The translations under genes and the position numbers were made by a program. Below, one piece after another: positions 14,120-22,284 of a DNA stretch of 33,032 bases; position 1 is the first letter of the stretch, and the number at the start of each line of letters is the position of its first letter. The notes below the pieces were generated by a model. It was not told the DNA's origin and made no database searches. It saw only the letters and a list, made by a program, of their open reading frames with translations. The DNA comes from Pirellulaceae bacterium (GTDB taxonomy: Bacteria; Planctomycetota; Planctomycetia; Pirellulales; Pirellulaceae). The stretch spans positions 1 through 33,032 of the forward strand of contig JAHDXO010000089.1 of NCBI GenBank assembly GCA_023382975.1, read 5' to 3'.

Positions 14120-15117
14120 CGCGCGACTTCTATGGCAAAATAGGTCAAGATGCCGTCGGCGCCCGCGCGTTTGAAACCCAGCAGGCTCTCCAGCACGACA
14201 CGCTGCCGGTCGAGCCAGCCGTTGGCCGCGGCGGCGCACAGCATGGCGTATTCGCCACTGACCTGATAGACATAGGTGGGTGCGGAGAACGTGTCCTTGA
14301 CGCGCCGCACGATGTCCAGGTACGGCATGCCCGGCTTGACCATGACCATGTCCGCGCCTTCGGCCAGATCCAGGGCGACTTCGCGGAGCGCTTCGTCGCT
14401 GTTGGCCGGATCCATTTGATACGTCTGCTTGTCTCCCTTGCCCAGGCTCGACGCGGAACCGACGGCGTCGCGGAACGGGCCGTAGAAGGCCGATGCGTAT
14501 TTGGCCGCATAGGCCATGATGCGAACCTGCTGGAAATCGGCGGCATCCAGCGACTTGCGCACGGCGCCGATGCGGCCGTCCATCATGTCGGACGGGGCGA
14601 TCACATCGCAGCCGGCTTCCGCCTGCACCACCGCCTGTCGGCAGAGCACCTCGATGGTCTCGTCGTTGACCACATAATCGCCGCGGAGCAAACCGTCATG
14701 GCCGTGGCTGGTGTACGGATCGAGCGCCACGTCGCAGAGAACGCCGATTTTGGCGCCGTGGACCTGCTTGACGGCCCGGGTGGCGCGGCAGATCAGATTG
14801 TCGGGATTGAAGGCTTCTTCGGCCTCGAGCGATTTCTTTTCGGGCGGCGTGGCGGGGAAGAGCGCCAGCACGGGGATTCCCAATCGGATCGCCTCCCCCG
14901 CGGCTTCGACCAGCAGATCGATCGACAAGCGTTCGACCCCGGGCATCGACGGAACCGGTTGCCGCCGGTTTTCGCCTTCGTGAATGAATACCGGCCAGAT
15001 CAGATCATCGACGCGCAGATGGTTTTCCCGCACCAGTCGCCGCGACCAATCGTCGCGCCGATTGCGACGCAACCGCGTCGTGGGATACGCTCCCCAAGGG
15101 GTCGGTGGTCCGTTCAT
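14110..15117 (-). CDS. hemB: Delta-aminolevulinic acid dehydratase (porphobilinogen synthase)
   Basis: HemB joins two 5-aminolevulinate molecules to porphobilinogen in the cytoplasm, an early step of haem and tetrapyrrole synthesis. The 335-aa length is normal. The two Schiff-base lysines are Lys206 in YAAKYASAFYGPF and Lys261 in VMVKPGMPYLD. The metal-site region reads CDVALDPYTSHGHDG; it lacks the three-cysteine zinc cluster and so belongs to the magnesium-using type. A strong AAGGAGG lies just before the ATG. The gene is 19 bp after the RlmI-type gene and overlaps the MFS gene. Confidence 0.95.
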   Translation of the reverse strand: MNGPPTPWGAYPTTRLRRNRRDDWSRRLVRENHLRVDDLIWPVFIHEGENRRQPVPSMPGVERLSIDLLVEAAGEAIRLGIPVLALFPATPPEKKSLEAEEAFNPDNLICRATRAVKQVHGAKIGVLCDVALDPYTSHGHDGLLRGDYVVNDETIEVLCRQAVVQAEAGCDVIAPSDMMDGRIGAVRKSLDAADFQQVRIMAYAAKYASAFYGPFRDAVGSASSLGKGDKQTYQMDPANSDEALREVALDLAEGADMVMVKPGMPYLDIVRRVKDTFSAPTYVYQVSGEYAMLCAAAANGWLDRQRVVLESLLGFKRAGADGILTYFAIEVARWL

Positions 15118-15136
15118 GAGTCCTCCTTCCCGCGTT

Positions 15137-16378
15137 CTACGGCACGCGGCAGATAAAACACTTCAAGTATTCCGTTTCGAGACACGTCGCGCTGGTCGGA
15201 TGATCGGGCGACGAGCCGCGTTGCTCGAGCACCTGGATATCGCGGCCGGTCTTCTGGGAAACGCCGGAAAGCATCTCGAGAAAATCCTCGCGCACGACAC
15301 TTCCCGAGCAACTGCAAGTAACCAGGATGCCGTCCGCGTCCAGCAACTCGACCGCCAACCGATTGATGCGGTGGTAGGCTCGCAGCGCTTCTTTGACGCT
15401 GCGCCGTGTCCGAGTGAACTTGGGCGGGTCCAGGATCACCGCATCAAAGCGGCGCCCGGAGTCACGCAGGTCGTCCAGCGCCTGAAAGCAATCCTGCTGT
15501 TCGAAATGGACGTTCGCGATCCCATTCAGTTCCGCGTTGGCGCGGGCCATCGCGACGGCCCGATCACTGACGTCGAATCCCCACGTCTCCTGCGCCTGGC
15601 CCAGACGCGACGCGGTCAGGCTGAAAGCGCCGGTGAAACAGAACAGGTCGAGCACGCGGCGGCCCTTCATGTAGCCGGCGGCCGCGCGACGGTTCTCGCA
15701 CTGGTCCAAGTAGAAGCCGGTCTTCTGGCCGGTTGCCAGATCCACGCCGTAGCGCAACCCGTGCTCCTCGATAAACACCGGTCCGTCTGGCAATTGGCCG
15801 TACACCGTGCCCGCGGGCAGTGTCGTACCTTCCGCCTTGGCGATCCCCGCCTCGCTGCGCAGGGTCACGCTGTCCGGGCGCAGCAACTCGGCCAGCAATC
15901 GAACGATTTGTTCCTGACGCTCCGCCATGGCGAGCGAATTCAACTGGACCACTAAATGGCGGGCGTAGCGGTCGACAACCAACCCGCTCAGCCCATCCGC
16001 TTCGCTGAACACCAAGCGGGCGGCCCCGGCCGGATCGTTCCAGCCGATCCGCTGGCGGAAGCCGATCGCTTGCTGCAAGCGGGTTCGCCAGAAGGACTCG
16101 TCCAGCGGCTGGCTCGAATCCCACGTGTACAGCCGCACTCGCAATTGGCTCTGCGAGTTGAAGATCCCCCGCGCGATGAACTTCCGTTTGTCGCCGACCA
16201 GTTCGATCACGTCGCCGTCCGCGGCATCGCCCTCGATCCGCTCGATCGCCGATTCGAACACCCAGGGATGCCGGCCCAGGAACGGGCCTGCTTTGCCCGA
16301 ACGCAGGATCGCCAGCGCCGTCCCGAAGCCGGGCGCAGCCTGGCGGGGCTCCTTCACCGTTTCGCTCTTGCTTTCCAT
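15137..16378 (-). CDS. rlmI: RlmI-type 23S rRNA (cytosine-5) methyltransferase
   Basis: The 413-aa product matches RlmI (m5C1962 of 23S rRNA in E. coli) in length and order of parts. A PUA RNA-binding domain lies at about 20-105 (FLGRHPWVFESAIERIEGD). A linker domain follows (SGLVVDRYARHLVVQLNSLA). The Rossmann methyltransferase domain begins at about 235, with the S-adenosylmethionine motif VLDLFCFTGAFSL and the active-site motifs LDPPKFTRT and TCSCSG. GAGGA precedes the ATG. It is probably co-transcribed with hemB downstream and with the DUF6807 gene 43 bp upstream. Exact target specificity is inferred from family. Confidence 0.88.
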   Translation of the reverse strand: MESKSETVKEPRQAAPGFGTALAILRSGKAGPFLGRHPWVFESAIERIEGDAADGDVIELVGDKRKFIARGIFNSQSQLRVRLYTWDSSQPLDESFWRTRLQQAIGFRQRIGWNDPAGAARLVFSEADGLSGLVVDRYARHLVVQLNSLAMAERQEQIVRLLAELLRPDSVTLRSEAGIAKAEGTTLPAGTVYGQLPDGPVFIEEHGLRYGVDLATGQKTGFYLDQCENRRAAAGYMKGRRVLDLFCFTGAFSLTASRLGQAQETWGFDVSDRAVAMARANAELNGIANVHFEQQDCFQALDDLRDSGRRFDAVILDPPKFTRTRRSVKEALRAYHRINRLAVELLDADGILVTCSCSGSVVREDFLEMLSGVSQKTGRDIQVLEQRGSSPDHPTSATCLETEYLKCFICRVP

Positions 16379-16421
16379 CGCAAATCCTCAAAGGTTGGCA
16401 GGCTGTTCTCGGCAGCAGTGA

Positions 16422-17672
16422 TCACTCGGCCTTGACGCCTTGCGACGTGCAATAGGCCGCGTAGGCTTGCTCCAGCCGATCGTGCTCGACTTCGGTCTTG
16501 TGCAGCAGCAGTCGGTAACGCAGGGTAAACGGCTCGCCCGGTTGAAACTCGCGGCCTTCAACACCCGGGTAACCGACGCACAGCGGTCCGTAGCAGCGAG
16601 TGAGCCAGGTGGGTGGAAAATTGGGATGATCGGGGTGGACCATGACGGTGCCGGCCGACCGGTGCGATGATCGGGGAAAGTGGGAGCTCAGGCTCGCCCA
16701 CGGCAGACGCGTGTTCGACAGGTCTTCGGACGACGCCAAGCCGCTGCCGACATGCCGCACGGTGCGATCCGGTGCTCGTACAATCGCATCGGTTCGGGGC
16801 CAAACATCGAAGCGGATGGTCAAGCCGCCGTAGCTCTTGCCTGGGCTGCCCACCAACTTGACGGGCCGGTCGGTGGGTATGAACACCAGTTCCAGATCGA
16901 TGGCCCGCTCGGTCTCGCTCGCCCGATACGCGCGAATCCAGATCCGCTCCGTCATCACTTGGCGGTCGCCCACAAACCAGCCGTTCTCGACTCCCAGCAC
17001 AGCAGCGACCGGTCCGGCCTCGCGGTAGAGCCACTTGATGAGCCGCTGCCGTATTCCGCTCGAAATCCACAGATCGTAATGAGCGCCACCGATTTCGACA
17101 TGCGGCCAAGTCCAGAAGACGCCGTGGTGATGGACATGGTCCGCCGAGAAATCGTCGGTCAGAACTTCGCCGTTCAGTCCCCAGACGGGGTGAACATAGC
17201 AGGAACGCGTCCGGCGGTCGTCGTTCTCCGGCAATCTCTCGCAAGTGATCGGCCCATGATTGTAGACCAGGACCGGCGAGTCGCCTTGGAGGGCTTTGGT
17301 TGACGCCTCGGTCTCGTCCACCCACCGCAACGGCGCCTCGGACGTAGCTCCATCCTCCGATTTCCATTGAAATCGCCGCGGCTGGTCCGCTCGACCGCCC
17401 GGCGGAATCGCGGTCAACAGTAACCGATGCTTGGCAGGAGTACCGTCCTCGGCAACCGCCGGAACCCATTGGACAGGAGCCCTCATTTCAGGTGACTCCC
17501 GGTCAGTCAGGACGCCCTCTTGGGCTGGGGAATCGGCCTTGGATGGCACGGCAAGATACAACATCTCGTTACTGGCGGGTGCGGTGAACTGCAACGTCGT
17601 CTGCGCGAATGCGGTCGCGTGGAGGAACGCGGCAGATGCGGTGAGGGTGAGTAGCGCGAGAGGTCGGTTCAC
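16422..17672 (-). CDS. Secreted DUF6807 (PmoA-family) protein
   Basis: The 416-aa product contains the DUF6807 domain, in databases often called PmoA because of a link to methane oxidation that does not imply methane monooxygenase activity. Typical motifs are SCYVHPVWGLNGEVLTDDF followed at once by SADHVHHHGVFWTW, then RFDVWPRTDA. The family is abundant in Planctomycetota and is thought to act on sugars or polymers outside the cytoplasm; the activity is unknown. A GTG start at 17672 is preferred because GGAGA precedes it and the protein then begins with a signal peptide (LALLTLTASAAFLHATAFA, likely cut before QT). An open frame 24 codons upstream lacks support. It heads the minus-strand cluster and is divergent from the NRAMP-like gene. 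Confidence 0.8.
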   Translation of the reverse strand: MNRPLALLTLTASAAFLHATAFAQTTLQFTAPASNEMLYLAVPSKADSPAQEGVLTDRESPEMRAPVQWVPAVAEDGTPAKHRLLLTAIPPGGRADQPRRFQWKSEDGATSEAPLRWVDETEASTKALQGDSPVLVYNHGPITCERLPENDDRRTRSCYVHPVWGLNGEVLTDDFSADHVHHHGVFWTWPHVEIGGAHYDLWISSGIRQRLIKWLYREAGPVAAVLGVENGWFVGDRQVMTERIWIRAYRASETERAIDLELVFIPTDRPVKLVGSPGKSYGGLTIRFDVWPRTDAIVRAPDRTVRHVGSGLASSEDLSNTRLPWASLSSHFPRSSHRSAGTVMVHPDHPNFPPTWLTRCYGPLCVGYPGVEGREFQPGEPFTLRYRLLLHKTEVEHDRLEQAYAAYCTSQGVKAE

Positions 17673-17913
17673 GGCTGGTCTCCGGGCGGGATGCGAAGGC
17701 TCGGGAAAACACAGATTATTCACCGGACGGGGAACACGGGTCAAGCAACCCTCGTCAAGGGACGCTCGGAAAGCAGGACTGGCTATTCTCCCCCAGCTTA
17801 GACATGGTTCCCGGTGATCTATGACGATGGCGAGAATTGTCCAAGGTGCTTGTCATCGACGCGAAAATATCCCAAACTGTGGCGAAAGTCCCATCAAGCA
17901 CATGGAGCGAAAC

Positions 17914-19557
17914 ATGTCTGAAAAAGGATCTGGCGGAAATCCGACGTCGACCAAGCAAGAAACCGAGATTCAGGAACTGTTGGCCTTGGAACAGCTACCG
18001 TTTGTTCCTCGTGCTGCGGGTTACATCAAGCGGACTGGACCGGGCCTGTTGCAGAGTGCCATGACGCTGGGCGCCGGCAGCGCGGCCGCTTCGGTGGTCG
18101 CCGGTGCATCGTTCGGCTACAAGCTGTTATGGGTCCAGCCGGTCGCTATGTTCCTGGGCGTGTTGATGCTGGGGGCGCTCAGCAACGTGGTGCTGACGAC
18201 GGGAGAACGGCCGTACAAGTCCTTTGGACGCGAGATCGGCAAATGGCTCGTGATCCTTTGGGCATTGGGAACGATCACGGCTTCGATCATCTGGCATTTC
18301 CCGCAGTACGGATTGGCGGCCGGCGCCGCCCGCGATATGGGCGAGCTGGCCGGGGTCGTGACGGTGCCGGCAGAGATTATCGAAGCGCAAGCGGTACTTC
18401 GCGACGCGCAGAAGACGCTCGACCCGACCGCCATCGGGCAAGCCAAGGAGAATTTAGCGCTGGTCACCAAGAATGCGTCAGCGGGCGGTCTGGGCTTCAC
18501 CAGCGCGGGACTGCTGGTCAGCTTCGGCATCGGTCTCGCGATCCTGTGCGTGAACATCGTCACCACGTTCAACTACGGCGGCGGTTCCCGAGGAGTGCGG
18601 ATCTACGAGTGGTTCTTGCGGGGCTGTATCGGTCTGGTTGTGATCATGTTCGGGATCGTCGTGGTGGCCAAGTGGAATACGGTGCTCCAAGATCTGGCGG
18701 AGATTGGCAAGGGATTCATCGGCTGGTACGGCATTCCGAATCTCCGTCTGGAAGATGGCAGCTTGAACGCCACAACGGTCACCCAGGTACTCGGCATGTT
18801 GGGAGCTTCGGTCGGAATCAACATGACGTTCCTGTATCCCTATTCTCTGCTGAAAAAGGGTTGGGGGCAGGCTCATCGCAAGCTGGCTCGCTGGGATTTG
18901 GGCATGACCATGTTCCTGCCCTTCGTGATCGTTACTTCGCTGGTGATCATCGCCATGAAGGTCGGCGGCGTGTACGACGGCGCCGATGCGGTCAACAGCA
19001 CTATCTCGCCTTTGGGAGCTTCCAAGGCATTGAGCGATGTCGTGGGGGCGAGCGCCGGACGGATCATCTTCAACCTGGGGTTGATCGGGATGACTTGCGG
19101 AGCGATCAGCACGCACATGGTGGTCTGTGGTTTCACGTTCTGCGAGATGTTGGGGTTGGAGCAGACCAAGACCCGTTTCCGGATCTTCGCGCTCGCTCCG
19201 GCGATCGGCTTGTTGGGCGTCGCCACGAACCTGCCCATGTGGTTCCCGGTCGCCGCTTCCGCCATCTGCTTCGCCATGCTGCCCATCGCCTACTTGGCGA
19301 TTCTGATCATGAACAATAAACGCAGTTACATCGGCGACGCGGCTGGACAAGGCGTTGGCCGCCTGGTCTACAACATCCTGCTGGTGATCGCGTTGCTGGT
19401 CGCCACGACGGGTTCAGTGATTCAAATCAATAGTAAGGCAATCAAACCGATTCGCGAGAAGCTTTCAGGAGCCCCTGCCGCTCCCGCAGCCCCGGTGACC
19501 CCGCCGCCGGCGGAAGAATCGGACAGCGTACCGGCCGCGGCGACAAACGACGGGTAA
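17914..19557 (+). CDS. NRAMP-related metal ion transporter, divergent
   Basis: The 547-aa product has about 11 transmembrane helices in the NRAMP arrangement. The first helix region reads TGPGLLQSAMTLGAGSAAAS followed by VVAGASFGYKLLW. The flanks match NRAMP (GPG, GxxFGYKLLW), but the metal-binding Asp-Pro-Gly-Asn of TM1 is replaced by Leu-Gly-Ala-Gly. TM6 reads GMTCGAISTHMVVCGFTFCE in place of the usual Met-Pro-His motif. A soluble insert of about 50 residues (DMGELAGVV to KNAS) lies between early helices, and a Pro/Ala-rich tail ends the protein. The ATG at 17914 has GGAG 8 nt upstream; earlier starts lack one. Transport of Mn2+ or Fe2+ should not be assumed, since the canonical ligands are missing. 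Confidence 0.75.
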   Translation: MSEKGSGGNPTSTKQETEIQELLALEQLPFVPRAAGYIKRTGPGLLQSAMTLGAGSAAASVVAGASFGYKLLWVQPVAMFLGVLMLGALSNVVLTTGERPYKSFGREIGKWLVILWALGTITASIIWHFPQYGLAAGAARDMGELAGVVTVPAEIIEAQAVLRDAQKTLDPTAIGQAKENLALVTKNASAGGLGFTSAGLLVSFGIGLAILCVNIVTTFNYGGGSRGVRIYEWFLRGCIGLVVIMFGIVVVAKWNTVLQDLAEIGKGFIGWYGIPNLRLEDGSLNATTVTQVLGMLGASVGINMTFLYPYSLLKKGWGQAHRKLARWDLGMTMFLPFVIVTSLVIIAMKVGGVYDGADAVNSTISPLGASKALSDVVGASAGRIIFNLGLIGMTCGAISTHMVVCGFTFCEMLGLEQTKTRFRIFALAPAIGLLGVATNLPMWFPVAASAICFAMLPIAYLAILIMNNKRSYIGDAAGQGVGRLVYNILLVIALLVATTGSVIQINSKAIKPIREKLSGAPAAPAAPVTPPPAEESDSVPAAATNDG

Positions 19558-20080
19558 GTCGACACCGAGAACGCCACCCCCCAGCCAGAGCCATCGCAGG
19601 AGTAGATCGGCGATCGGCGAAGAAGCAATCAAGGCCGGACCTGTTGCCGCGAAACTGGCGGACCAGGCCGGCCTACGAAGATGGTTGTGCCGCTGCCGCA
19701 AGACCTCTTGAGTGGTCTACTCGCGGGCACCTTTTCACCGAGTGTCCGTCCCGTTGCCGTGGGCTGAGAATCGAACCACTCAAAGGTCGTGTTGAACTTG
19801 AGAATCGTCGTGCCGTGGTTGCGTACTTCAAGACGCTCGACGAACAATCGGGATAAGATCGTGGGGCGTCCGACAAGGGGCGGCCTCGGGGACTCGATCT
19901 TGGCAGCGCCCGAGAATCGTCACGAACGGCAGAGTCGGGGAGCTTTCCCGCAATCGGCGCGGGCTCGGCAAGGCTGGCTGCAACCGGTCGTATCGACGAT
20001 CCGAATAGGGACGAGGCGATGCGGTGGGCGCATCGCGGTGGTCCAACGCCTTGCCGGTTCTGGAAGTCCCCGTGGAGATG
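19558..20080. other. Intergenic stretch without a confident gene
   Basis: About 520 bp with only short overlapping frames. One plus-strand frame ending at 19856 (LEWSTRGHLF ... GRVELENRRAVVAYFKTLDE) and a minus-strand frame at 19629-19847 are open but lack ribosome sites and known domains; a gene remnant is possible. If the squalene-cyclase-repeat gene uses the GTG at 20024, the last 57 bases belong to it. Confidence 0.4.
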
Positions 20081-21577
20081 ATGCACAGCCGAACATCCAT
20101 GGTCCGGGCGGTCCTGTCCGCGGCCGACCGCTTGCGCCGGCGACATGTCCGGTTCCGGCTGCGAACGGAGGGGTTTTCCGGCTGCGCCATCAGTTTCCTG
20201 GTCCACCTGCTGCTGCTGTTGGCGCTGGCCTACTTCAACTTGTGGACGGATCAGGAACCCGGCGGGATCGCCATTTTGGTTCCAGTACCGCGCTACGAGC
20301 CACCTGTGGCGATACTTCCAGGCGACATCGCGGCTATGGAGCCGCCGCCCGGTCCGCTCGACGAACGTCTCGGCAGCTTCGAACCGGCGCCGGTTGCACC
20401 CACCGTGCCTGAGATCATGTTGGCCGCGATGCCCAGTCGATCGCAACCGGTGGCCGATGGGGACTTGCCACCGCGTCGCTTTCAGTCCAAGGATTTGTTG
20501 ATGGCCACCGGCAGCCAAGTACGCGGCGGCGGTCTCGAAGGACGCGATCCGGATTCGCGAGCGACGCTGGTCCAGACGCGTGGCGGGACGCCGGCCAGCG
20601 AGGACGCAGTGGCTCGCGGCTTGGCGTGGCTAGCGGCGCACCAGCGGCCCGACGGCAGTTGGCGTTTCGATCATCGTGGCGGCGCGTGCGGCACCGCCTG
20701 CGGCAATCCGGGGACGGTGGCATCCACGACCGCCGCAACTGGCTTGGCCTTGTTGCCGTTCCTGGGCGCCGGGGAAACGCGACCCGACAGCCAGTATCGA
20801 GAAGTGGTCGAGCGGGGCCTGTACTACCTGACGGGCCGTATGATCATCGGGCGGCATGGCGGCGACTTGCAGGAAGGCACCATGTACGCGCAGGGGATCG
20901 CCGCGATCGCGCTGTGCGAAGCCTACGCGATGATGCAGGACGAATCGCTTCGCGTGCCCGCTCAGAAAGCGGTCGATTTCATCGCCAATGCTCAACACGA
21001 TCAAGGCGGCTGGCGTTACTACCCTGGCCAGCCGGGCGACACGACGGTGTTCGGCTGGCAGATCATGGCGCTCAAGAGTGCCCGTCTCGCCGGATTGCAC
21101 GTGCCCGAACCCGTGCTCGTCCGCGCCAGACATTTTCTGGACTCGGTCCAGGAACAAGAAGGCGCCCACTACGGCTACATGACACCCGGTCTACAGCCGA
21201 CGCCGACCGCCGTCGGACTGCTGTCGCGCATGTACGACGGCTGGCGGCAGGACGATCCGCGACTGGCCGCCGGCGTCGATTATCTGCGGAAACTGGGACC
21301 GTCGCGCACCGACATGTACTTTAACTACTACGCGCACCAAGTGATGCATCATCACGAAAACCCCGGCTGGGATGCCTGGAACCGCGAGCTGCGCGACCGG
21401 CTGATCGCGACGCAAGTCCGCCGGGGGCACGAGCACGGCAGTTGGTACTTCAACGATCAGCATGCCGAATCAGGCGGTCGTCTGTACACCACGGCGATGT
21501 GCATCATGATTCTGGAAGTCTATTACCGGTACATGCCGCTGTACGGCCGAGCCGCCATCGCCGCCGACGACTTCTGA
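20081..21577 (+). CDS. Membrane-anchored squalene-cyclase-repeat protein
   Basis: The roughly 498-aa product has an N-terminal membrane helix (GCAISFLVHLLLLLALAYF) and a Pro-rich linker. From about residue 175 to the end it has an alpha/alpha-barrel region with prenyltransferase/squalene-oxidase repeats: AVARGLAWLAAHQRPDGSW, AVDFIANAQHDQGGWRYYPG and QVRRGHEHGSWYF. The repeats have the QxxxGxW form, but the Asp-rich DxDD catalytic motif of true cyclases is not seen, so terpene cyclisation is unlikely. Such proteins are numerous in planctomycetes and their role is unknown. The start is uncertain: ATGs at 20078, 20081 and 20102, and a GTG at 20024 with GAGG at 7 nt, are all possible. Confidence 0.8.
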   Translation: MHSRTSMVRAVLSAADRLRRRHVRFRLRTEGFSGCAISFLVHLLLLLALAYFNLWTDQEPGGIAILVPVPRYEPPVAILPGDIAAMEPPPGPLDERLGSFEPAPVAPTVPEIMLAAMPSRSQPVADGDLPPRRFQSKDLLMATGSQVRGGGLEGRDPDSRATLVQTRGGTPASEDAVARGLAWLAAHQRPDGSWRFDHRGGACGTACGNPGTVASTTAATGLALLPFLGAGETRPDSQYREVVERGLYYLTGRMIIGRHGGDLQEGTMYAQGIAAIALCEAYAMMQDESLRVPAQKAVDFIANAQHDQGGWRYYPGQPGDTTVFGWQIMALKSARLAGLHVPEPVLVRARHFLDSVQEQEGAHYGYMTPGLQPTPTAVGLLSRMYDGWRQDDPRLAAGVDYLRKLGPSRTDMYFNYYAHQVMHHHENPGWDAWNRELRDRLIATQVRRGHEHGSWYFNDQHAESGGRLYTTAMCIMILEVYYRYMPLYGRAAIAADDF

Positions 21578-21834
21578 ACGTCGGTCGGCTGCTGAGTCTT
21601 CTCTCGCGCCGTCAGAACCGCACCGCGGCGCCGTCAGTCTTGCAACGGGTTTGTCGGAATCGGGCCTTGCCCGCCACACCCTCGACAGAGGCAAACCGTT
21701 GGGGGGATTGAATTTATGACCGCAGGCCGAATGATGGCACGGTGGTTGCTTCCTATCATTCCCCAGATCCGCGAACGTGATCGCGGACAATTGCCTTGAA
21801 GGTCCGCAGGAAATTTTTCAAAGGAGGAAATGTC

Positions 21835-22131
21835 ATGCGTCGTTTCGCGATGGTTTTGGTCGTGATGGCTGGTTTGCTGCTCACCGCGGGGATCGCCTCG
21901 GCCAGTCACCCTCATCGTCACTACGGGCACGTTCCGGTGCCCCGACCGGTGCCGCATTCGGTGTACCGGCATGGGCACGTGCCGTACGTGGTTCCTCATC
22001 ACCACCGGCACTACCCGTATTACCAGCCTTACCGGTATCGCAACCTGGCTCCGGTCTATGTGCAGCCTTATCGGCATGGGTACGGTTTCGGCTACAGCGG
22101 GCCGGGCGTTTCGCTGCACTTCGGCTTCTAG
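21835..22131 (+). CDS. Small secreted His/Tyr-rich protein
   Basis: The 98-aa product has a clear signal peptide (RRFAMVLVVMAGLLLTAGIA, likely cut after ASA). The mature part is very rich in His, Tyr, Arg and Pro (for example VPHHHRHYPYYQPYRYRN), ending in GPGVSLHFGF. A perfect AAGGAGG at 21821-21827 precedes the ATG, which points to strong translation. The composition suggests metal binding or a cell-envelope role; no domain is recognised. It appears to be a single-gene unit followed by an intrinsic terminator at 22184-22227. Confidence 0.8.
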   Translation: MRRFAMVLVVMAGLLLTAGIASASHPHRHYGHVPVPRPVPHSVYRHGHVPYVVPHHHRHYPYYQPYRYRNLAPVYVQPYRHGYGFGYSGPGVSLHFGF

Positions 22132-22183
22132 GCCATTAGGTCGCTGGATGCTCGCGCGGTGTGCGCATTCTCAGGCAAAATCG

Positions 22184-22227
22184 ACAGCCATCATCCGTGC
22201 CGACCGGCCGGGGTGATGGCTGTTTTT
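22184..22227 (+). terminator. Intrinsic terminator
   Basis: A 10-bp stem (ACAGCCATCA at 22184-22193 with TGATGGCTGT at 22214-22223) is followed directly by TTTTG. The 20-base loop contains a small inner GCCGACCGGC pairing. It ends the transcript of the His/Tyr-rich gene, 53 bp after its stop. Confidence 0.8.
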
Positions 22228-22284
22228 GTTGGCGCACGCGGTTTTTCGACGCGAAGGGCCTTGGTCGGGGGTACAATCGAAATA

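Noticed and set aside
16422..17672. Reading PmoA as a methane monooxygenase subunit
   Set aside because: The protein has the soluble DUF6807 domain with a signal peptide and not the membrane helices of particulate methane monooxygenase; the shared name is historical.
20081..21577. Functional squalene-hopene cyclase
   Set aside because: It has QW-type repeats but no DxDD motif, is shorter than real cyclases, and carries a membrane anchor with a Pro-rich linker.
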